This document shows, piece after piece, positions 48,306 through 60,652 of a stretch of 64,000 bases of DNA; the stretch's first letter is position 1, and the number at the start of each line of letters is the position of its first letter. The translations under genes were made by a program, and so were the position numbers. Source of the stretch: Abelmoschus esculentus (Eukaryota; Streptophyta; Magnoliopsida; Malvales; Malvaceae); contig JAUCBN010000023.1 of NCBI GenBank assembly GCA_035048815.1, positions 7,571,501 to 7,635,500 on the forward strand, in the 5' to 3' direction. Below the pieces are notes generated by a model. The model had not been told where the DNA came from. It saw only the letters and a list, made by a program, of their open reading frames with translations, and ran no database searches.

Positions 48306-48559
48306 TATAAATAATGCAATCTTTTAACATAGTCTAAACGAAAAGAAAATTCAAACAAATTGCATTATAAGATAAGCGAAAGAAATCACTCCTAGGACGT
48401 GATTAGGATGACTTTTTTGGTTTCTTGTACCAAGTCTTCGAAAAAAATATTTTTAAATGTAAGAATTATTTTAAATTTAAACTATTAAAATTATATAGAG
48501 TATTTTTATATGTTTTTAATATTTAATCGTTTCTATTAATTATTTAATATTTTTTAAAT

Positions 48560-48650
48560 AGTATGAGTCTTTTAGTCCAAGTGATTAAAAGAACAATTGT
48601 TCCTAAAAATCATGAGTTCAAACACCAAGTGATTATATTGTTTAAATGTT
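48560..48650 (+). mobile_element. Probable tRNA-derived SINE head, copy 2
   Basis: TAGTCCAAGTGATTAAAAGA (48573-48592) is A-box-like and GAGTTCAAACACC (48614-48626) B-box-like, as in the copies at 29475 and 63012. Only the head is clear. Confidence 0.5.
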
Positions 48651-50349
48651 TAATTTTTTATCAAACAATTTAATTTTTCAACCATTATATAAAGAAAAAA
48701 TATATTATCCCTAAATTTGATGGTTTATTTTTGGTTTACTCTTTTTTCTGAATAAATTCGATAAATTAATAAGATAATAATTTTTTAAAAGATCATATAA
48801 ATTTATGGCGTTTGTCAAAAAATTATATAACGGGCCATTCCTGTTACTATAGGACCAACCAATTGAAAGTGTTTATTTATTCATTTGATAAAAAATAAGG
48901 TAAAAATATAATTAAATAAATGTTTTTAATTAGTCAGTTACATGGATGATGTGAAAGAAATAACCCATAATATAATTTTTTTCTCTTCAACATTATAAAT
49001 TAATAATTTTATAAAATTACAAATATAATTAAAACTACTTAATAAAATATAATTCTATTATAGTTTGTTTTTTCTTAAAATTTAAATTTACATATATATT
49101 ATCTCTAACTTTTTTTATTATATCCAAAAATTTCGGTATTACATTCTTATAATACACTAAATTTAATTAATCACATTATATATAAACATCATTCAATTAA
49201 TCCATATAATATATATATTATTCATGAAAAATAATATATATGAACTGAATCATAAAAAAACTCTTTAAATTAATAAATTATTATTTTATCAATTATTAAT
49301 AATTTTTAAATTAATAAAATTATATAAACTCAATATTATTAATTTTTCAAAATTGAAAAATACACTGGAAAGGGGGATTAGATGTCGTGTGATTAGCCGG
49401 CAAATGAATGGTTACCGTAAAAATTAAGTAACTAATAAAACTTGTAGTGGTTGTCTCTTTCATGTGTTAATGGTGTCATTACTCGGTAACCAAACTTTTA
49501 AGACAAAACATTAAAGAAATACGACCAAACTTATCCGATGGTCTGGGGCAGACAGATTTGGGTTTATTTAATTAATCTTACTTACAACAATTTATTTATA
49601 TAAATAAAATAATGGGACCTTTGATAGTAACAACTACGCATTATCTTTTGTATTCCTATGATGATTTATTGATCCATTCAATTTAATTTAATAGATAAAA
49701 ATTCATTAAAATATAGATTTAATCTATTTAAAGCGGGTGATGAACGGAGCGAGGATGAATTAGAGTAAAAAAGTTTTAATCTATTATTTGATCCGTCATC
49801 CGTCCATCCATTTATTTATCCATCAATATAATATTAATTTTAAAAAATATTAATTATCATAAAAATTTAGAGTAAACCCTAAAATATTTACTTATTTTTA
49901 TATTTCAACATCACTTTTTTTTTTAAATTTTAATCTCACACTTTCTTCTACAATTTTAATTGTGAATTAAATATAAATATATATTATTTTTTTTAATTTT
50001 TTGATTTTCTTTTAATTTTGGTTTAAATTTTCATTTTTTTTTTGTTTTTTTAAATTTCTTATGAAGCGTTTGATTTTTCAATTTTTATATCTCAATTATT
50101 CTTAACTTATCTTTAATTTTCTCTTTATTTCTCCTATTTCAACCTAAAATCTCACCAAGATAGATAAAAAAATTTAATTTAATTTTGTATTAAATATTTT
50201 AATAAGTTATTACATGTAATTTTAATTTAATTTCTTAACAATATAACCCATTTATAATCTGATCCATAATTGATGGGTGGGAAAAAATTGGATTAATGAT
50301 CAAACGAATGATGTATGAGTTGGATGACAATATTAGATGTTGATGGTAA
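48651..50349. other. AT-rich spacer
   Basis: No gene or clear element recognised. Confidence 0.5.
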
Positions 50350-50888
50350 GTTGTAGGGGTGAGTATTCAATTGAGTCAAGTCGAGTCAAATATTTCGAGT
50401 TATTCGAGTTGACGAGTCATATTTTACAACTCAAACTTTATTTGAAATTTTTTCGGATCGAGTCGAGCTTAAGAAATTCGAATCAAGTCGAGTTTAAGAA
50501 ATTCAAATCAAGTTGAGTTTTCGAGTTTGTATAAATATTTAATTATAATTATTTATCATGTTATAGTACGACTTGATTCTAATTTAAACGACTTTCTCTA
50601 ATCATATAAGATATGCATATATATATTCATATATATATATATTCATATATAGTAATATTTATCTATATTTTTATAGATCAATGTATATATATATCATAAA
50701 AAGTTGAGAGACGCATCTCAAACTTAAAAATAAATCTTCTAATTATTAAAAATTTTGAATTATTTAAATTTCTATTTTACAACTCGAACTTTATTTGAAA
50801 TTTTTTTGAGTCGAATCGAGTCTATAAAATTTCAAATCGAGTCAAACCGAGTCAAATCTTTTAATCGAGTCTATAAGATTTTGCTGAC
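50350..50888. repeat. TCGAG-rich dispersed repeat, copy B
   Basis: Homologous to 19545-20010. It also shows internal duplication: ACAACTC.AACTTTATTTGAAATTTTTT occurs near 50425 and 50778. Non-coding. Confidence 0.5.
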
Positions 50889-51225
50889 GATTCTGTCTAT
50901 ATTGCTCCAGAAATATTCCCAAAAGTACAGGAGCTGAGAGCAACCTCAATTCGGAAGAAGGATTTCGCTAAGAAAACACCAAAAAAAGGAAAATAGCTAT
51001 TTCACAAACAGATTGGAGTCAGATACATTTGCTTGAGCTTTATTAATCAATGGATGATTGTGTCTATATTGCTCTAGAAACATTCCTAAATGTACATGGA
51101 CTGAGAGCAATCTTATTTCAGAAAGAGATTTCCGCCAAGAACACACCTCAAAAAGAAAACAATATCAAAAGAAAAACCATCGCTCCTCAAATAGAATGGG
51201 GTCAGATACTTTGCCTGAAGAAGAA
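50889..51225 (+). repeat. 167-bp tandem duplication
   Basis: GATT.TGTCTATATTGCTC at 50889 recurs at 51056. Later words (GAGAGCAA, TCAGATAC.TTTGC) follow in the same order. An open frame at 51050-51277 lies in the second copy and matches no family. It may belong to the Tat-like element that follows. Confidence 0.6.
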
Positions 51226-51469
51226 AGATACTACTATGGAAACAGAATTCCAGCAGACAGTTAGGCCAGCTGAATGAGCCAATCTTGAAATAAAAACATT
51301 AACATATGCACTTTGCATTTCATGCTAGGATCATGCATGTATACATCAGACATGTCAAGATTAGAATCATGAAGTGCATGCTAACCATAACATTCTGAAC
51401 CTATTGAAATAGTGATACAAAATTCACTCATTTTCCAATAAACGAGGGAATAGATGAACATAACAACTT

Positions 51470-51960
51470 CGTCATCAAGATCTACCACTTCTTCAAATAT
51501 TGTGTAGATCGTTTTCACGAAGATCAACCACTTTCTCAGATGTTCTGTAGATCGTTTTCACGAAGATCAACCACTTCCGCAGATGTTGTGTAGATCGTTT
51601 TCACGAAGATCAACCACTTCCGCAGATGTTGTGTAGATCGTTTTATGAGGATCCACCATTTCCTCAGATATCGTGTAGATCAATTTTCTATGAAGATCTG
51701 ACACTTCCTCAGATGTCGTGTAGATCAATTTTGTACGAAGATCAAGCCATTTCCTCAGATGTAGTGTAAATCAGTTCATCACGAAGATCAAACTACTTCC
51801 TCAGATGTTATGTAAATTAGTTATTCACGAAGATCTGATCACTTCCTCAAATGTCGTACGGATCAATATTTCACAAAGATCTTATCACTTCTTCAAATAT
51901 AGTATCGATCAGTTCTTCATGAAGATCTTACCACTTCCTCAGATGTAGGGAAGATCTATT
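51470..51960 (+). repeat. 43-46-bp tandem repeat array, about 11 units
   Basis: Units of CACGAAGATCAACCACTTCC then TCAGATGTTGTGTAGATC recur at 51516, 51559 and 51602 (exact 43-bp spacing). More diverged units continue to about 51960. Non-coding. Confidence 0.85.
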
Positions 51961-52223
51961 CCATTTCGGTTGTACTGTATCAGGCTATTTCGTTAAATTA
52001 TTTCGTATTACTAGTTTTATGTATTAAGTTTTCTTTATAAAATGTCCTAGTAAGTAATTTGTATCATAAAATGGAGAGTTAACTAATCTGGAGATGTAGG
52101 TAAAGTTGAAGATGACGCCGATTGGAGGATGTAAATACTGAAAATAACATGATAGAATGAGCTATTATGCCTAACATGTTTTTATATGAACAGATAAAGG
52201 GAGGAAAAATGAAACAAGGGGCT

Positions 52224-52760
52224 ATTCAAACGCCCATTGAAATCCATTCTCGCGAATGGTCAATGAATTAAGTCCTTAGTTTCAACTGATTGTACCCAGA
52301 ACAATGGTACAACTAGCCCAGAGTAAACGACTATCGGTAAAGGTGAATCAAATTTGTTAATCCCTGTACATTTGGGAAAAATACATTGATAAAGACCATT
52401 CGAACGTCCATTGAAATCCATTTTCACGAATGGTCAAGGAATTAAATCCTTGGTACCAACTGATTATACCCAGAGTAATGGTACAACTAGCCCAGAGTAA
52501 ACGGCTACCGATAAAGGCGAATCAAATCCGTTAATCCCTGTGTATTTGGGAAAAATGCATTAATATGGACCATTCAAACGTCCATTAAAATCTCTTCTCG
52601 CGAATGGTCAAGAGATTAAAACCTTAAAGGGAATCCAATATTATAAGTGGTACCAACTGATTGTACCTAGGAAATGGTACAACTAGTCCGGAGCAAACGG
52701 CTACCGGTAAAGGCAAACCAAATCCGTTAGCCCCTGTGCATTTGGAAAAAATACAAGTGA
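52224..52760 (+). repeat. 173-174-bp tandem repeat, three units
   Basis: ACG(C/T)CCATT(G/A)AAATC at 52231, 52404 and 52578. Each unit then carries CGCGAATGGTCAA-like, ATGGTACAACTAG and TAAACGGCTACCG-like words. Non-coding. Confidence 0.85.
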
Positions 52761-53360
52761 ACCAAGATCACTTCTTCTTCAGCATTACAATGAAATCAAA
52801 TGTCAAAATGCATCCCCTCGTTAATGTTGCAGTCGAATCCAATACCAAAACCCTCATACTTGAAGACTTTGCCTCCTCATTAGTCTTGTAGTTGGGTCAA
52901 GCATCGACATTATAGTTGAATTAGACGATATAAACCATATTCTTGGCGGTGTTGTAGATGTATAAAATGTTATAATCCATCTCGTCATCAGTGCTATAGA
53001 TGGATCAAGATTTATAGACCTTGCAGCTCCATCAATGTTGCAACTAAGATCAAGTTTCCTCCGAAGATGGCAACATCATCATTGTCATGGCAGAACAAGC
53101 ATATTTTGCCTCATACAACAAGCCAAGCTCAGATCGTCTCCTTCAACGGATCATCAGTTTTGAAGATTTTGCTAACGAGGATGGTAGAGTAAATCAAGTC
53201 AAAGCTCCACAAGAAGAAGCGATGGCCAAAAGAACCCAAACCTTACCAAAAGAACCACAACTTTACCAAAAAAAAAACTCCTAAACTGAACCATAAGAAA
53301 TGAATTATTCTTTATCTTTGCTCTATTGTTGTTATACAACAATGAGCAAAGAGGGACAAC

Positions 53361-54797
53361 TGTCATAACCCATTACACCCATTTTCAAGCCCAATACTTG
53401 AGCCTAACATTAATACCCAATCTAATAACCCACTCAACCCATCACACCAAAAAACCCTAAATTAACCTAAACAAATGCTAACCTTCTCCAAGTTGTCGCC
53501 TCTGTCATACAAAGTTACTGCGCGTGGCCGCCACGCGCGGTGATTGGCATGCCGCATGGCTATCATACGCGATATTATTGGACCGTCTTACCGCCCATCT
53601 AACTTCACCATCCTCGTCTTGTTGAATCTGCAAGGATTAGAAAGAAAATATAATTAGATCTGTATTTTCAGATCTAAAAAGTAGAGTTTTTTCCTACTTT
53701 TAATATTATATGATGTAAGTTCTAGGCATAAAAACCCAAAATGGATTTTAGAGGAAAAAGACAGGGAGAGATCGAAGAAAAAACCCTTCTTTATGAAGCA
53801 AAAACTCATCCACAAATTACAAAGGTTGCTCAAATATTCGAACACATAAGAAGGAAACAAATCGGAAGCAAATCAGAGTGAAAAATAAGGTAAAAACTAG
53901 AGTGATTCGAAAACTTATCTTCTCATATTTACGTTGATAGAGGCCCATTTTCGAAAAACCGAGGCCAGATCCTTACTCCTCTCGTCTAGTCGAACAGTAA
54001 GAAGGTCTATTTTTAGGCTTCCGACCACCGTCACGGTGGCCAACAGCCGTGTACGATGGCCGAAGGCCTTGTGGACGATCGGATCTCCAGAGAACCTATG
54101 GCTCTGTCGTTTCTCCAAATTTGGGAGAAGAAAACAAATGAAAATAAAAAATAATAAATAAAAGGGTATTTATATCAATAGCAAAACGGTACCGTTTTGG
54201 TACCAGTTTATCAGGCCTAAAACGGTGCCGTTTCATTGCTGGGCACCTGAAACCGATCCAATCCAGGATTCGACCTACGTGTTTACCCAGAAAAGAGGGA
54301 AAATCATACTTCCAGTCCTTGAAGTCTGCGTATCCTTGCATTTAATCTCCCAGTTTTATTTTCATTATGTTTTGGTCATTAATTTCATTATTTTTGCCCA
54401 TTGAACTTCATTTTTATTCGATTTAGCCACTTTTTTCTTATATTTATTATTTATTAGTGTTATTATTAGTATAATATGCATATTAATATTATATATTATT
54501 ACTTATTTATTTAAACCATATATATACACGTGTACTAGCTAATATATATGTAATATTATTTCTTTAAATATCATTATAATTTGTTTTTCTAATCTTTTTA
54601 TATTTTGCAGATTAAATTAAATTTGGGATCAAGAGATTGAAATTAAAATCGGATATATATATTTTCGTTCATATAAAATATTTTGTAATCGACGGGTGCT
54701 AATTTTGGGCATTGTAGGGGTGCTCACCCTTCCCTACGCATAACAGACTCCCGGATCCAGCTTTGGTTCGTAAACGATTTTTGGTGTTCCAATCACA
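53361..54797 (+). repeat. LTR of the Tat-like element
   Basis: It starts TGTCATAACCCATTACACCC after the purine run AAAGAGGGACAAC. It ends approximately at AATCACA (54797), before the primer-site-like word at 54814. It includes a GC-rich hairpin GCGCGTGG-CCG-CCACGCGC at 53520-53538 and an 18-bp palindrome at 54182-54199. Short open frames on both strands inside it match no family. Confidence 0.6.
54182..54199. repeat. Perfect 18-bp palindrome in the LTR
   Basis: CAAAACGGTACCGTTTTG is its own reverse complement. Related words TTTTGGTACCAG and AAAACGGTGCCGTTT lie within 50 bases, so the site is partly reiterated. Confidence 0.6.
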
Positions 54798-54830
54798 CCG
54801 GTAAAAATGATTGTTGGCGACTCCCCAGAC

Positions 54831-55220
54831 GGATTCCGGTGATTACATGGATTATTTAGATAATTTATCATTTTTTATTAAGTCAGATCATCTTTTCGTC
54901 AATATTTAACGATACTTAACGTTGGAGTGACCAAAACTTTACACCCCGAAAACGATAGTGACCTTACTAGTCGTTTTTCAAAATTGGTGAATAAAAGTGT
55001 ACTGAAAGTAAATGAAAGTGACTAACACAATAGTTTACCCTTTATAATTTGTGTTTAAAGTACTTTTAACAGAAAGGGACGTTTAAAGTTTTATTTTTTT
55101 GGGCTCATTTTAAAATCAGACGAGGTACTTATTTTGATACTTATTTTTAACTAAAAAATATTTTAAACACCTATTATAAAAAAATATAATTTAAACACTT
55201 ATTTTATAGTTAAATATTAT
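54831..55220. other. Spacer with MITE-like remnant
   Basis: Words such as TAACACAATAGTTTACCCTT near 55023 resemble the end of the 41906-42299 MITE family. Nothing coding. Confidence 0.35.
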
Positions 55221-55390
55221 TGATGAAATGTTTAACAAAGAACTCAATAAACTGTAGAAATTGATCGTATATTGACTTAAGAGCTTTACATGCTTATATA
55301 GCTGAGGAAGGGGGAAGTTAGTTTGTTGAGCTAACTCCTAACCTCCTCAACAACCTTCAACCTAATTACAAATGAACGTACAGCTTTACA
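55221..55390 (-). repeat. Copia 3' LTR
   Basis: 170 bp, TG...CA ends, about 97-98% identical to 58774-58942. Confidence 0.95.
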
Positions 55391-55407
55391 TTCTCCCTGC
55401 TCCTTCA

Positions 55408-57982
55408 AGTTATTGTGATTGAACGCACACTTTTTCTCTATACATTTCAAAGTATGGTCTTGACAGAGGTTTAGTAAGCCCATCAGCAGTCTGAAAACCT
55501 GCTGGAACATAGTTTACTTGAACCTTTCGTGCAGCAACCCTTTCTCTCACAAAATGTACATCTAAATCCACATGTTTCGATTTGGAATGGTAAACTGGAT
55601 TTGCACTTAATGCCACTGCACTCGTATTATCACACTAAATAATGGGAATTTCATGTTGTTCAACTCCCATATCAGCAAGTAATGCATCAATCCAAGTGAC
55701 TTCTGAAGTTGCATCAGCAACATTTCTGTATTCGACTTTCATGGTTGACCTGGAGACTGACTTCTACTTCTTTGACTGCCATGCTACAAGATTATCATTC
55801 ACATACACACAGTAGCCAGTTATTGACCTCCTGTCTTCAACACTTCCTCCCCAATCGGCATCAGCAAATGTTGTGATCTTTGTGCCATTCGAACCTGCTC
55901 GAAACATTAATCCATAATTTAATGTCCCTGCCAAGTATCTTAACACTCTCTTCACTGCTACCATATGTATATCATATGGATTATGCATAAATTGAGCTAA
56001 TTGTTAACACTGAATGTTATGTCAGGCCTTGTATGACAAGCATAAAGGAGTGACCCTACAATGCTCATGTATTCACGAGGATCAACTAGCACAAAATTCT
56101 CCTCATGAACCCCTTTTGAACATACAAAAATTGGAGTTGAAGTTGGTGTTACCTTCTGCATATCAGCACTATTCAACAACTCTTGAATATACTTTCTTTG
56201 ACTCAGTAGCAATCCTTTTGTGTTTCTAATAACCTCAATTCCTAAGAAATAATGAAGCTCACCCATATCCTTTAGTGAAAATTTTTCATGCAATAGTTTC
56301 ACTACTTCTTCAATCACTGCATTTGATTGACTAGTAATCATAATATCATCCACATATACTAGCATGTAAGTCTTTATACCTGCATCAGTCTTGACGAACA
56401 AAGAAACATCTACTCTTGACTCATTGAAACCAAGCTGCCTCAAATATTCCTTAAGCTTGCCATGCCAATTTCGAGGGGCCTACTTAAGACTATAAAGTGC
56501 TTTCTTTAATTTGCACACAAGAAGTGTTTCATCATGTTCCTCCTTATGTGGTATGGAATGAGCTGCTGACGAGTTCGTTTCTGTAGGTCTAGGCTGACTG
56601 TGAAAACTAGGACTCATACTCGACCCAAGACTAGGACTTGGACCAACATGACTTTGCATTCCAGAGACTTTATTCCCTTGCTCCTCAAATCGCGAACCAT
56701 TGCTATGCTCATCTGGGAATAACTGATCAGTAGTACTCACAGCTGTGCGACCACGTGGTGTAGCTCCAGACATCCGATCAACTGTTGGAAAACTTTGAAA
56801 GTGAGGTTTACAGTGGCATGACTCCTTTTCCACAATTGATGCACCTGCAAAAGGAAAGCTATTTTCATCAAAGATCACATGTCTAGAAACATAAACTCGA
56901 CCATTTGGTGCCACACACTGATAGTCTCTGTGCTGAGGACTATATCCCCAAAACATGCATGCCTGAGATCTAAACTCAAGCTTATGCTGCTGAAAGGGTC
57001 TCAAATAAGGAAAACGTCTACACCCAAACACTCGTAGCCACTGATAATCAGGTAACTTGTCAAATAGTTTCTGAAAGGGAGAAACATTCTGTAGCACCTT
57101 TGTTGGTAACTTGTTAACCAGATATACCGCTGATACAACAACATAAGACCAATACTTTAAAGGTAAACTTGCTTGAGCCAATAAAACAAGTGCTAACTCA
57201 ATTATGTGTCTATGTTTTCTTTCTACCATTCCATTCTGTTGAGACGTGTGAGGGCATGTTACACGATGAATAATTCCTTCCTTGAGTAAAACACTAGTTA
57301 AGGACCTGAACTCACCTCCCCAATCACTTTGAACAGCTTTAATAGGAAGATTAAATTGAGTCTTAACCATGCTTTGAAACAATTGAAATGCTTGTAACGT
57401 CTGTGACTTCTCCTTTAACAAATAAAGCCATGTGTGCCTGGAATAGGCATCTACATGAAGTAAGTTGCACAGCAACAAAGGCTTATTTGCAGTATATAAA
57501 GTGGATTGACCAATCAACTTAACATCTAAAGATTTTCCGTTAGCTACTTTCAAGTTACCTGGACCATTGCACTCAGTGCCATTTGTAAGATTGGTCGAGT
57601 CTGGTGTCACATGATGTGTTGCACCAGAATCAATCATCCAATGATCTTGATTCGCTGCCAACACATGAGCTTGAGGCACTGGTTTCGTTTGTACACCATC
57701 CTGAGACTCCTGAACACAACAGCTGCAATGTGCAACGTTCCCTCCATGAAACTGTTCTTTCTTATGAGCAGACACACCAGAAAAGTTCTGGTCAAATCGA
57801 TGCCAGCATCTGTCTACCAAGTGCCCCAGCTTTCCACATAATTGACATTGAAACCTGGATCTCCCTCTACCACGACCTCCTGTTCGACCTGACATATAAC
57901 TTGGAGAAACAAATACTCTTCTGAAACTGTTAGTAATATCTGAAACTCCTGAGTCATGCCCTTTAACCATATTAACACTCAT
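55408..57982 (-). pseudogene. Copia pol region (zinc knuckle, protease, integrase, RT, RNase H), broken
   Basis: The minus-strand frame at 56480-57982 holds a zinc knuckle (CQLCGKLGHLVDRCW), protease DSGATHHVT, and integrase core strings DAYSRHTWLY, QSDWGGEFRS and TSQQNGMVERKHR. The integrase N-terminal HHCC part is missing, since protease-linked sequence runs into DAYSRH near 57450. The N-terminal half of reverse transcriptase is also missing, with CKLKKALYSLK joined near 56515. A stop at about 56480 follows YSLK. RT then continues at 55997-56443 with the catalytic YVDD and the FSLKDMGELHYFLG motif. A frameshift near 55995 leads to 55764-55988 (VKRVLRYLAGT, ADADWGG, RNase H). Another stop precedes the last piece at 55410-55616 (SKHVDLDVHFVRE, TADGLTKPL). 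It cannot make a functional polyprotein. Confidence 0.92.
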
Positions 57983-58015
57983 TGGTAGCAGATCAGATTG
58001 TGCAAAATTTAATAT

Positions 58016-58674
58016 CTAAGCCTCAACATCTATCAAAATAGTGCAAACATTCTTAAGAGAAAAAGAACCTTTGCTAGCAGTTATGACAGCCATAAAGGGT
58101 TGATAATCCCTCGTCAAACCATTCAAAACACTTGCAATCTGTTGAACTTGTGACATAGGACTGCCACAAGAGGCCAAAGCATGACATACCTCTTTTACAC
58201 GAGACAAATAAACTCGCATACTCTCATCTCCTTTCTTCAAGGAATGCATCTTGGAATACAACCCCATCATCGAGGTTGTAGATTTGTTTGCAAAGAACTG
58301 TGTGACCATATACCATATCTCACCGGCCGTCTCAGCACCTACAAATTGAGGCAGGAGATGCGCACTGATAGTTGAAAGCAACCATGAGGCGAGAGCACTG
58401 TTCTAGGCATATAGTCTTCATAATCTTCATTAAACGTTCTTTCTCCAGCAACCATAACTGTTTCTGGAGGCTTCTTGACCACCCCAAGCAATATCTTCTC
58501 AAGCTTATGGCTACGAACCGTAAGCAATACTTGTTGCTTCCACAGAAGGTAATTGTATTCATCTAGCATCACATTCACTTTCTTATTTGTGAACACTCGA
58601 TCGGACTTAGAAGAGAACTCAATCTGAACCTCATTAGAATCAGCAGTTTGCATATCCCTATTTCGCAGAGCCAT
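58016..58674 (-). pseudogene. Copia gag, frameshifted
   Basis: It starts at the ATG at 58672-58674 (MALRNRDMQTADSNEVQIE) and includes LDEYNYLLWKQQVLLTVRSHK. A frameshift near 58400 moves the reading to the frame of LLSTISAHLLPQFVGAETAGE, SKMHSLKKGDESMRVYLSRVKE and YQPFMAVI. One stop just before 58016 separates it from the zinc-knuckle frame. Gag forms the particle that packages the RNA. Confidence 0.88.
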
Positions 58675-58773
58675 CAAAGCACACAAATAGAAGAAATAAA
58701 CAAACAAGAACAAGAAGAAAAGAAAACTTTCAGAACAAACTTTGTTACCTAGAATTCCCAGCGATTGATACCA

Positions 58774-58942
58774 TGATGAAATGTTTAACAAAGAACTCAA
58801 TAAACTGTAGAAACTGATCGTATATTGACTTAAGAGCTTTACATGCTTATATAGCTGAGGAAGGGGAAGTTAGTTTGTTGAGTTAACTCCTAACCTCCTC
58901 AACAACCTTTAACCTAATTACAAATGAACGTACAGTTTTACA
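58774..58942 (-). repeat. Copia 5' LTR
   Basis: 169 bp, direct repeat of 55221-55390. The primer-binding site adjoins it at 58761-58773. Confidence 0.95.
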
Positions 58943-60639
58943 ATTATTTTTAAATAATGACAATTAAAATGATATTACATATGTAGTGAAAATTCGGAGA
59001 AAAGATAATTTATAATTTTTCAAAAAATATTTAAATTTAATTAGCTATTACATATAAATAGATTATATAAATAGATAACGAAATAAGTATAGGAAATTAA
59101 GTGAGTCTTAAGACCCACATAAATAGTAGGATAAATATAATTCTAGCCTTGCAGGTCGCGAAACCGACTGGCTCACCATGATCCTCATATCATGTCTCTT
59201 AGGAGAGTATATCAAACTCGATTGTCTCACTCTAGATTTACATGCACTACAACTTTAAATTGTTTTACTCGTATCTCGGTGGTCGGTACTTAATTTTAGT
59301 ATTAATTATCGATCACCGAATTTATTATTTTTTGTTTTATTTTGATAAAAAAATTTATTTTTTTATCAGTATAACATGTGAATAGAGTGAATACCTTTCA
59401 AACACCCATACTAACCGTTGACAGGGACGAAACTTCATGGGATGGGGAGGGGCAATTGCCCCCACCTCAAATTTTTTTCTCACTTTTGTCCCTCTATTAA
59501 ATTCTTTTAAAAATTATTTTTATAAATTTGCCTCTTACTTCTAAACATTTATGTTTTGTTCCCTCAACCCTAAATCTTGACTCCGTTCTTGATCCTAGGA
59601 ATGATTAAAACTATCAATCTAACTCTTGAATAATGATGTATCTTTTTTTAAATCTCTTTAGAACTCTTGATAGTTTGATTAACAGAATCAAACCGAATAT
59701 ATATATATAATTATTTTTTTTACTTTAAGTTTTTCACACTCTTAACTCGATTTATCATGTCATTAAATATCTATCTTGATAATAAATCACTTTATTCTAA
59801 TTCAATAAGAAAGATCTTCAAGAATAAAAACACTCTTATCTCTCGACATTTATTAAACCTATTGCATACTTATTCACCCATATATGTCTAAGGTCTATAA
59901 AATCATATCAACGGTTTTTAAGATATTATTCACCCATATAACGACTCTAAAGTATAAGCAAAAGATAATTTTATATAATTTCAACGGTCGTAACAGTCAC
60001 CAATTCTACCTTTCACTAATATTGCACTTCATCATCTAGTAATGAAATAAGGATAGTTTTTGTACGAAAATAAACTTCAAAATATAATTTTTTTTATCCG
60101 TCTCGTTTCATTGATATCATTATACTGAAACCATTTAATTTGATAAAATAAAAAAAAATGCAAAACCCATAAGAATAAATATGAAAAAATACAAGGGTAT
60201 TTTTAAGAATGACAATTTGACCCATGCGCGTGGAGTTTTGAATCGATCTGATCGGGTTTTTTATTTAAAAAGTTAAGTTTGGATCGGGTCGGATCGGATG
60301 ATAAAAAATAAAGCCATATCAGGTCGGGTTTAAGGTGAAAATTCCTAACCCGACTCGACCCAGTGTATTTATATATATTATATTTTTATATATAATATTT
60401 TGTATTTTTATTAATTTTTTCGGACCGAATCGAATTGAGTTTATTCAAATTTCTTTATTAAACTATCAGGGTCGGATCAAAATCAATTTATAATTTTATA
60501 ATATCAAATCGGATCGAGGATAAAAATCAAAATCAAATATCAGGATCAAATGAAAAGACTTAAAGTTTCGGGTTGAGCTAAAAAGCCAACCGACCCGTTG
60601 CCATCCTTAGGTATTTCAGCAAACTTGGCCAAATTGGCA
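58943..60639. other. Spacer with degenerate TCGGGTCGG repeats at 60240-60605
   Basis: No gene recognised. 60240-60605 repeats words such as GATCGGGTCGGATCGG and ATATCAGGTCGGGTT, ending 150 bases before the MND1 start. Confidence 0.5.
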
Positions 60640-60641
60640 AA

Positions 60642-60652
60642 TTCCCGCCAAA
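60642..60652 (-). promoter_or_regulatory. E2F-type site upstream of MND1
   Basis: TTCCCGCCAAA, complement TTTGGCGGGAA, fits the E2F consensus TTTSSCGS on the minus strand. It lies about 110 bases before the MND1 ATG. E2F sites are typical of S-phase and DNA recombination genes. A TATA-like CTTTATATGG follows at 60665. Confidence 0.55.

Larger units (their letters stand above)
50889..54830 (+). mobile_element. Tail of a Tat-like Ty3/Gypsy element with one LTR
   Basis: The order is tandem-repeat-rich non-coding DNA, purine tract (53348-53360), LTR starting TGTCATAACCC (53361), then a primer-site-like TTGGCGACTCC (54814-54824). Long non-coding 3' regions with tandem repeats and a TGGCGACTCC primer site are features of the plant Tat/Ogre group. 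No pol frame remains, and the upstream limit is a guess. Having a purine tract before and a primer site after the same LTR suggests a leftover of tandem copies or recombination. Confidence 0.6.
55221..58942 (-). mobile_element. Ty1/Copia LTR retrotransposon, young but internally deleted
   Basis: LTRs of 170 and 169 bp (55221-55390, 58774-58942), both TGATGAAATG...TTTACA, differ by four substitutions and one indel. ATTAT flanks both sides (55216-55220 and 58943-58947). Read on the minus strand, the primer site TGGTATCAATCGC (58761-58773) abuts the 5' LTR, and a purine tract (about 55391-55405) precedes the 3' LTR. Gag, protease, integrase, reverse transcriptase and RNase H follow in Copia order, but with deletions and stops. 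At 3.7 kb it is shorter than the usual Copia length of about 5 kb. Confidence 0.95.

Noticed and set aside
51470..51960. Possible CRISPR-like array of 43-bp units
   Set aside because: The units are contiguous and diverged with no unique spacers, and the DNA is plant nuclear; it is an ordinary tandem repeat.
57604..57924. 106-residue + strand frame
   Set aside because: Antisense of the Copia zinc-knuckle and protease region.
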